A stretch of 6,516 bases of DNA from Deltaproteobacteria bacterium (GTDB lineage: Bacteria; Desulfobacterota; DSM-4660; Desulfatiglandales; HGW-15). The DNA lies in assembly GCA_019308985.1 (NCBI GenBank), contig JAFDHB010000190.1, forward strand, positions 1 to 6,516, read 5' to 3'. Shown one piece after another: positions 6,043 through 6,516 of this stretch (position 1 is the first letter of the stretch; each line of letters starts with the position of its first letter). Both the position numbers and the translations under genes were made by a program. The notes below the pieces were generated by a model. The model was not told the DNA's origin. It searched no databases and saw only the letters and a program-made list of their open reading frames with translations.

Positions 6043-6413
6043 GGAATCATTGTTTGCACTAGTTCTCTCTCGTCGAATACAGGGGGGGTCCAGAAGGGAC
6101 CCTTCCCCTTGCGCATAAAGACGGTTTATTGTAGAGGCTTTAAGGAGGATTTAGCTCGATTCTTGAGGAAGATGTTCGATCGTGGAAGTCGTTTCATAAG
6201 GGCTTTGCAGGCCAGTCCTCCTCCCTGAAATGCGGGCCGGCCATGGAGGTGAACTGAACGGGTCAGGTCTCCGCTTCACTCATGTTGATAGAGGCGAAAG
6301 GGATGTTTCATCAAAGGGGTAGAAGTCCTTTGGGATGCCCTTCCCTGACATCCCTGGTGCCTGTACCAAAATGCACATTCTGTGGGCCGTGCGGTATAAA
6401 GGTATGCTTTTTC
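6043..6413. other. Non-coding stretch after the operon; no convincing gene
   Basis: About 370 bases with no convincing coding sequence. A strong hairpin lies at 6082-6106. A Shine-Dalgarno-like AAGGAGGA at 6142-6149 has no ATG at a useful distance (the nearest, at 6172, opens only 18 codons). A GGCCGGCC palindrome lies just before 6243. A further GGAGGT near 6246 is not followed by a usable start. The isolated ribosome-site-like sequences could be decayed gene starts. I see no repeat array or RNA gene here. The stretch ends at the tRNA remnant on the other strand. Confidence 0.6.
6082..6106 (+). terminator. Strong hairpin 40 bases after the operon, possible transcription end
   Basis: Bases 6082-6091 (seven G, then TCC) pair with 6097-6106 (GGACCCTTCC) over ten positions, including two G-U pairs, around a 5-base loop (AGAAG). 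It lies 40 bases after the acyl-CoA dehydrogenase stop. No T tract follows on the + strand (the next bases are CCTTGCGC), so it is not a textbook intrinsic terminator. It may mark a Rho-dependent end or protect the 3' end of the mRNA. Confidence 0.4.
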
Positions 6414-6464
6414 TGGCGCGCCTGGGAGGACTCGAACCCCCGACCCGCGGATTAGAAGCCCGCT
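6414..6464 (-). tRNA. 3' half of tRNA-Arg(UCU), truncated; probable integration (att) site
   Basis: Read on the - strand, the segment has an anticodon stem GCGGG/TCCGC (6463-6459 and 6451-6447) around loop CTTCTAA with anticodon TCT, reading arginine AGA. A 5-base variable loop GGGTC follows, then a T arm GGGGG-TTCGAGT-CCTCC (6441-6425), the 3' acceptor strand CAGGCGC (6424-6418), discriminator G and encoded CCA (6416-6414). The 5' half is missing: the bases upstream on that strand (to 6516) contain neither the complementary acceptor strand GCGCCTG nor a normal D arm. Only GGATA, a possible D-loop trace, adjoins the anticodon stem. A tRNA 3' half ending in CCA beside foreign sequence is what tyrosine-recombinase elements leave at one end after integrating into a tRNA gene. 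It should not make a working tRNA. An assembly fault is the main alternative. Confidence 0.8.
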
Positions 6465-6516
6465 ATCCGTTTTTTCAGTTGTCAAAACCCTTTATTTGAG
6501 GCTCCCTTATAGCATT

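Noticed and set aside
6142..6229. AAGGAGGA followed by a short frame from TTG 6163 or ATG 6172
   Set aside because: Spacing is too long for the ATG and poor for the TTG, and the peptide is only about 18-21 residues with no features.
6282..6455. 57-codon + strand frame with a Cys-rich CTFCGPCGIKVC and ending in RAWEDSNPRPAD
   Set aside because: The end is the antisense of the tRNA remnant, a common false ORF. No ribosome site lies near the ATG, and the Cys spacing is not a full iron-sulfur motif.
6276..6485. 69-codon - strand reading frame including LLIRGSGVRVLPGAP
   Set aside because: This is translation through the tRNA remnant, a familiar spurious ORF type; it has no ribosome site and the tRNA structure explains the sequence.

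Overview
The window looks like an anaerobic, corrinoid-using bacterium, most likely a Desulfobacterota (sulfate-reducing or syntrophic 'deltaproteobacterial') lineage. The evidence is two tandem reductive dehalogenase (RdhA) genes, a PAS-LuxR regulator of a type common in that group, and moderate GC content. This taxonomic call is inference from gene content; no rRNA or marker gene is present.

Layout, all protein genes on the + strand: (1) the 3' part of a PAS/coiled-coil/LuxR-HTH regulator, cut by the left edge (1-834); (2) a 158-base intergenic leader with two nested inverted repeats; (3) rdhA1 (993-2243), a short RdhA with no export signal; (4) rdhA2 (2307-3881), an RdhA with two N-terminal hydrophobic segments instead of a Tat signal; (5) an RdhB-like three-helix membrane protein (3895-4179); (6) a 231-base gap with an open but apparently untranslated frame and a bipartite hairpin; (7) a 120-residue protein resembling the REDY/HapK family (4411-4773); (8) an acyl-CoA dehydrogenase homologue lacking the catalytic glutamate at both known positions (4831-6042); (9) about 370 bases without a convincing gene, with a strong hairpin just after the operon; (10) on the - strand, the 3' half of a tRNA-Arg(UCU) without its 5' half, as left at the junction of an element integrated in a tRNA gene.

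Working model (inference): the PAS-LuxR protein senses a signal and controls the rdh operon. RdhA1 would be soluble and cytoplasmic. RdhA2 would be tethered to the inner face of the membrane, probably docking on the RdhB-like protein. This is the reverse of classical Tat-exported, outward-facing respiratory dehalogenases. The REDY-like protein and the atypical acyl-CoA dehydrogenase may process the dehalogenation substrate or product, possibly a CoA thioester. The substrate cannot be read from the sequence.
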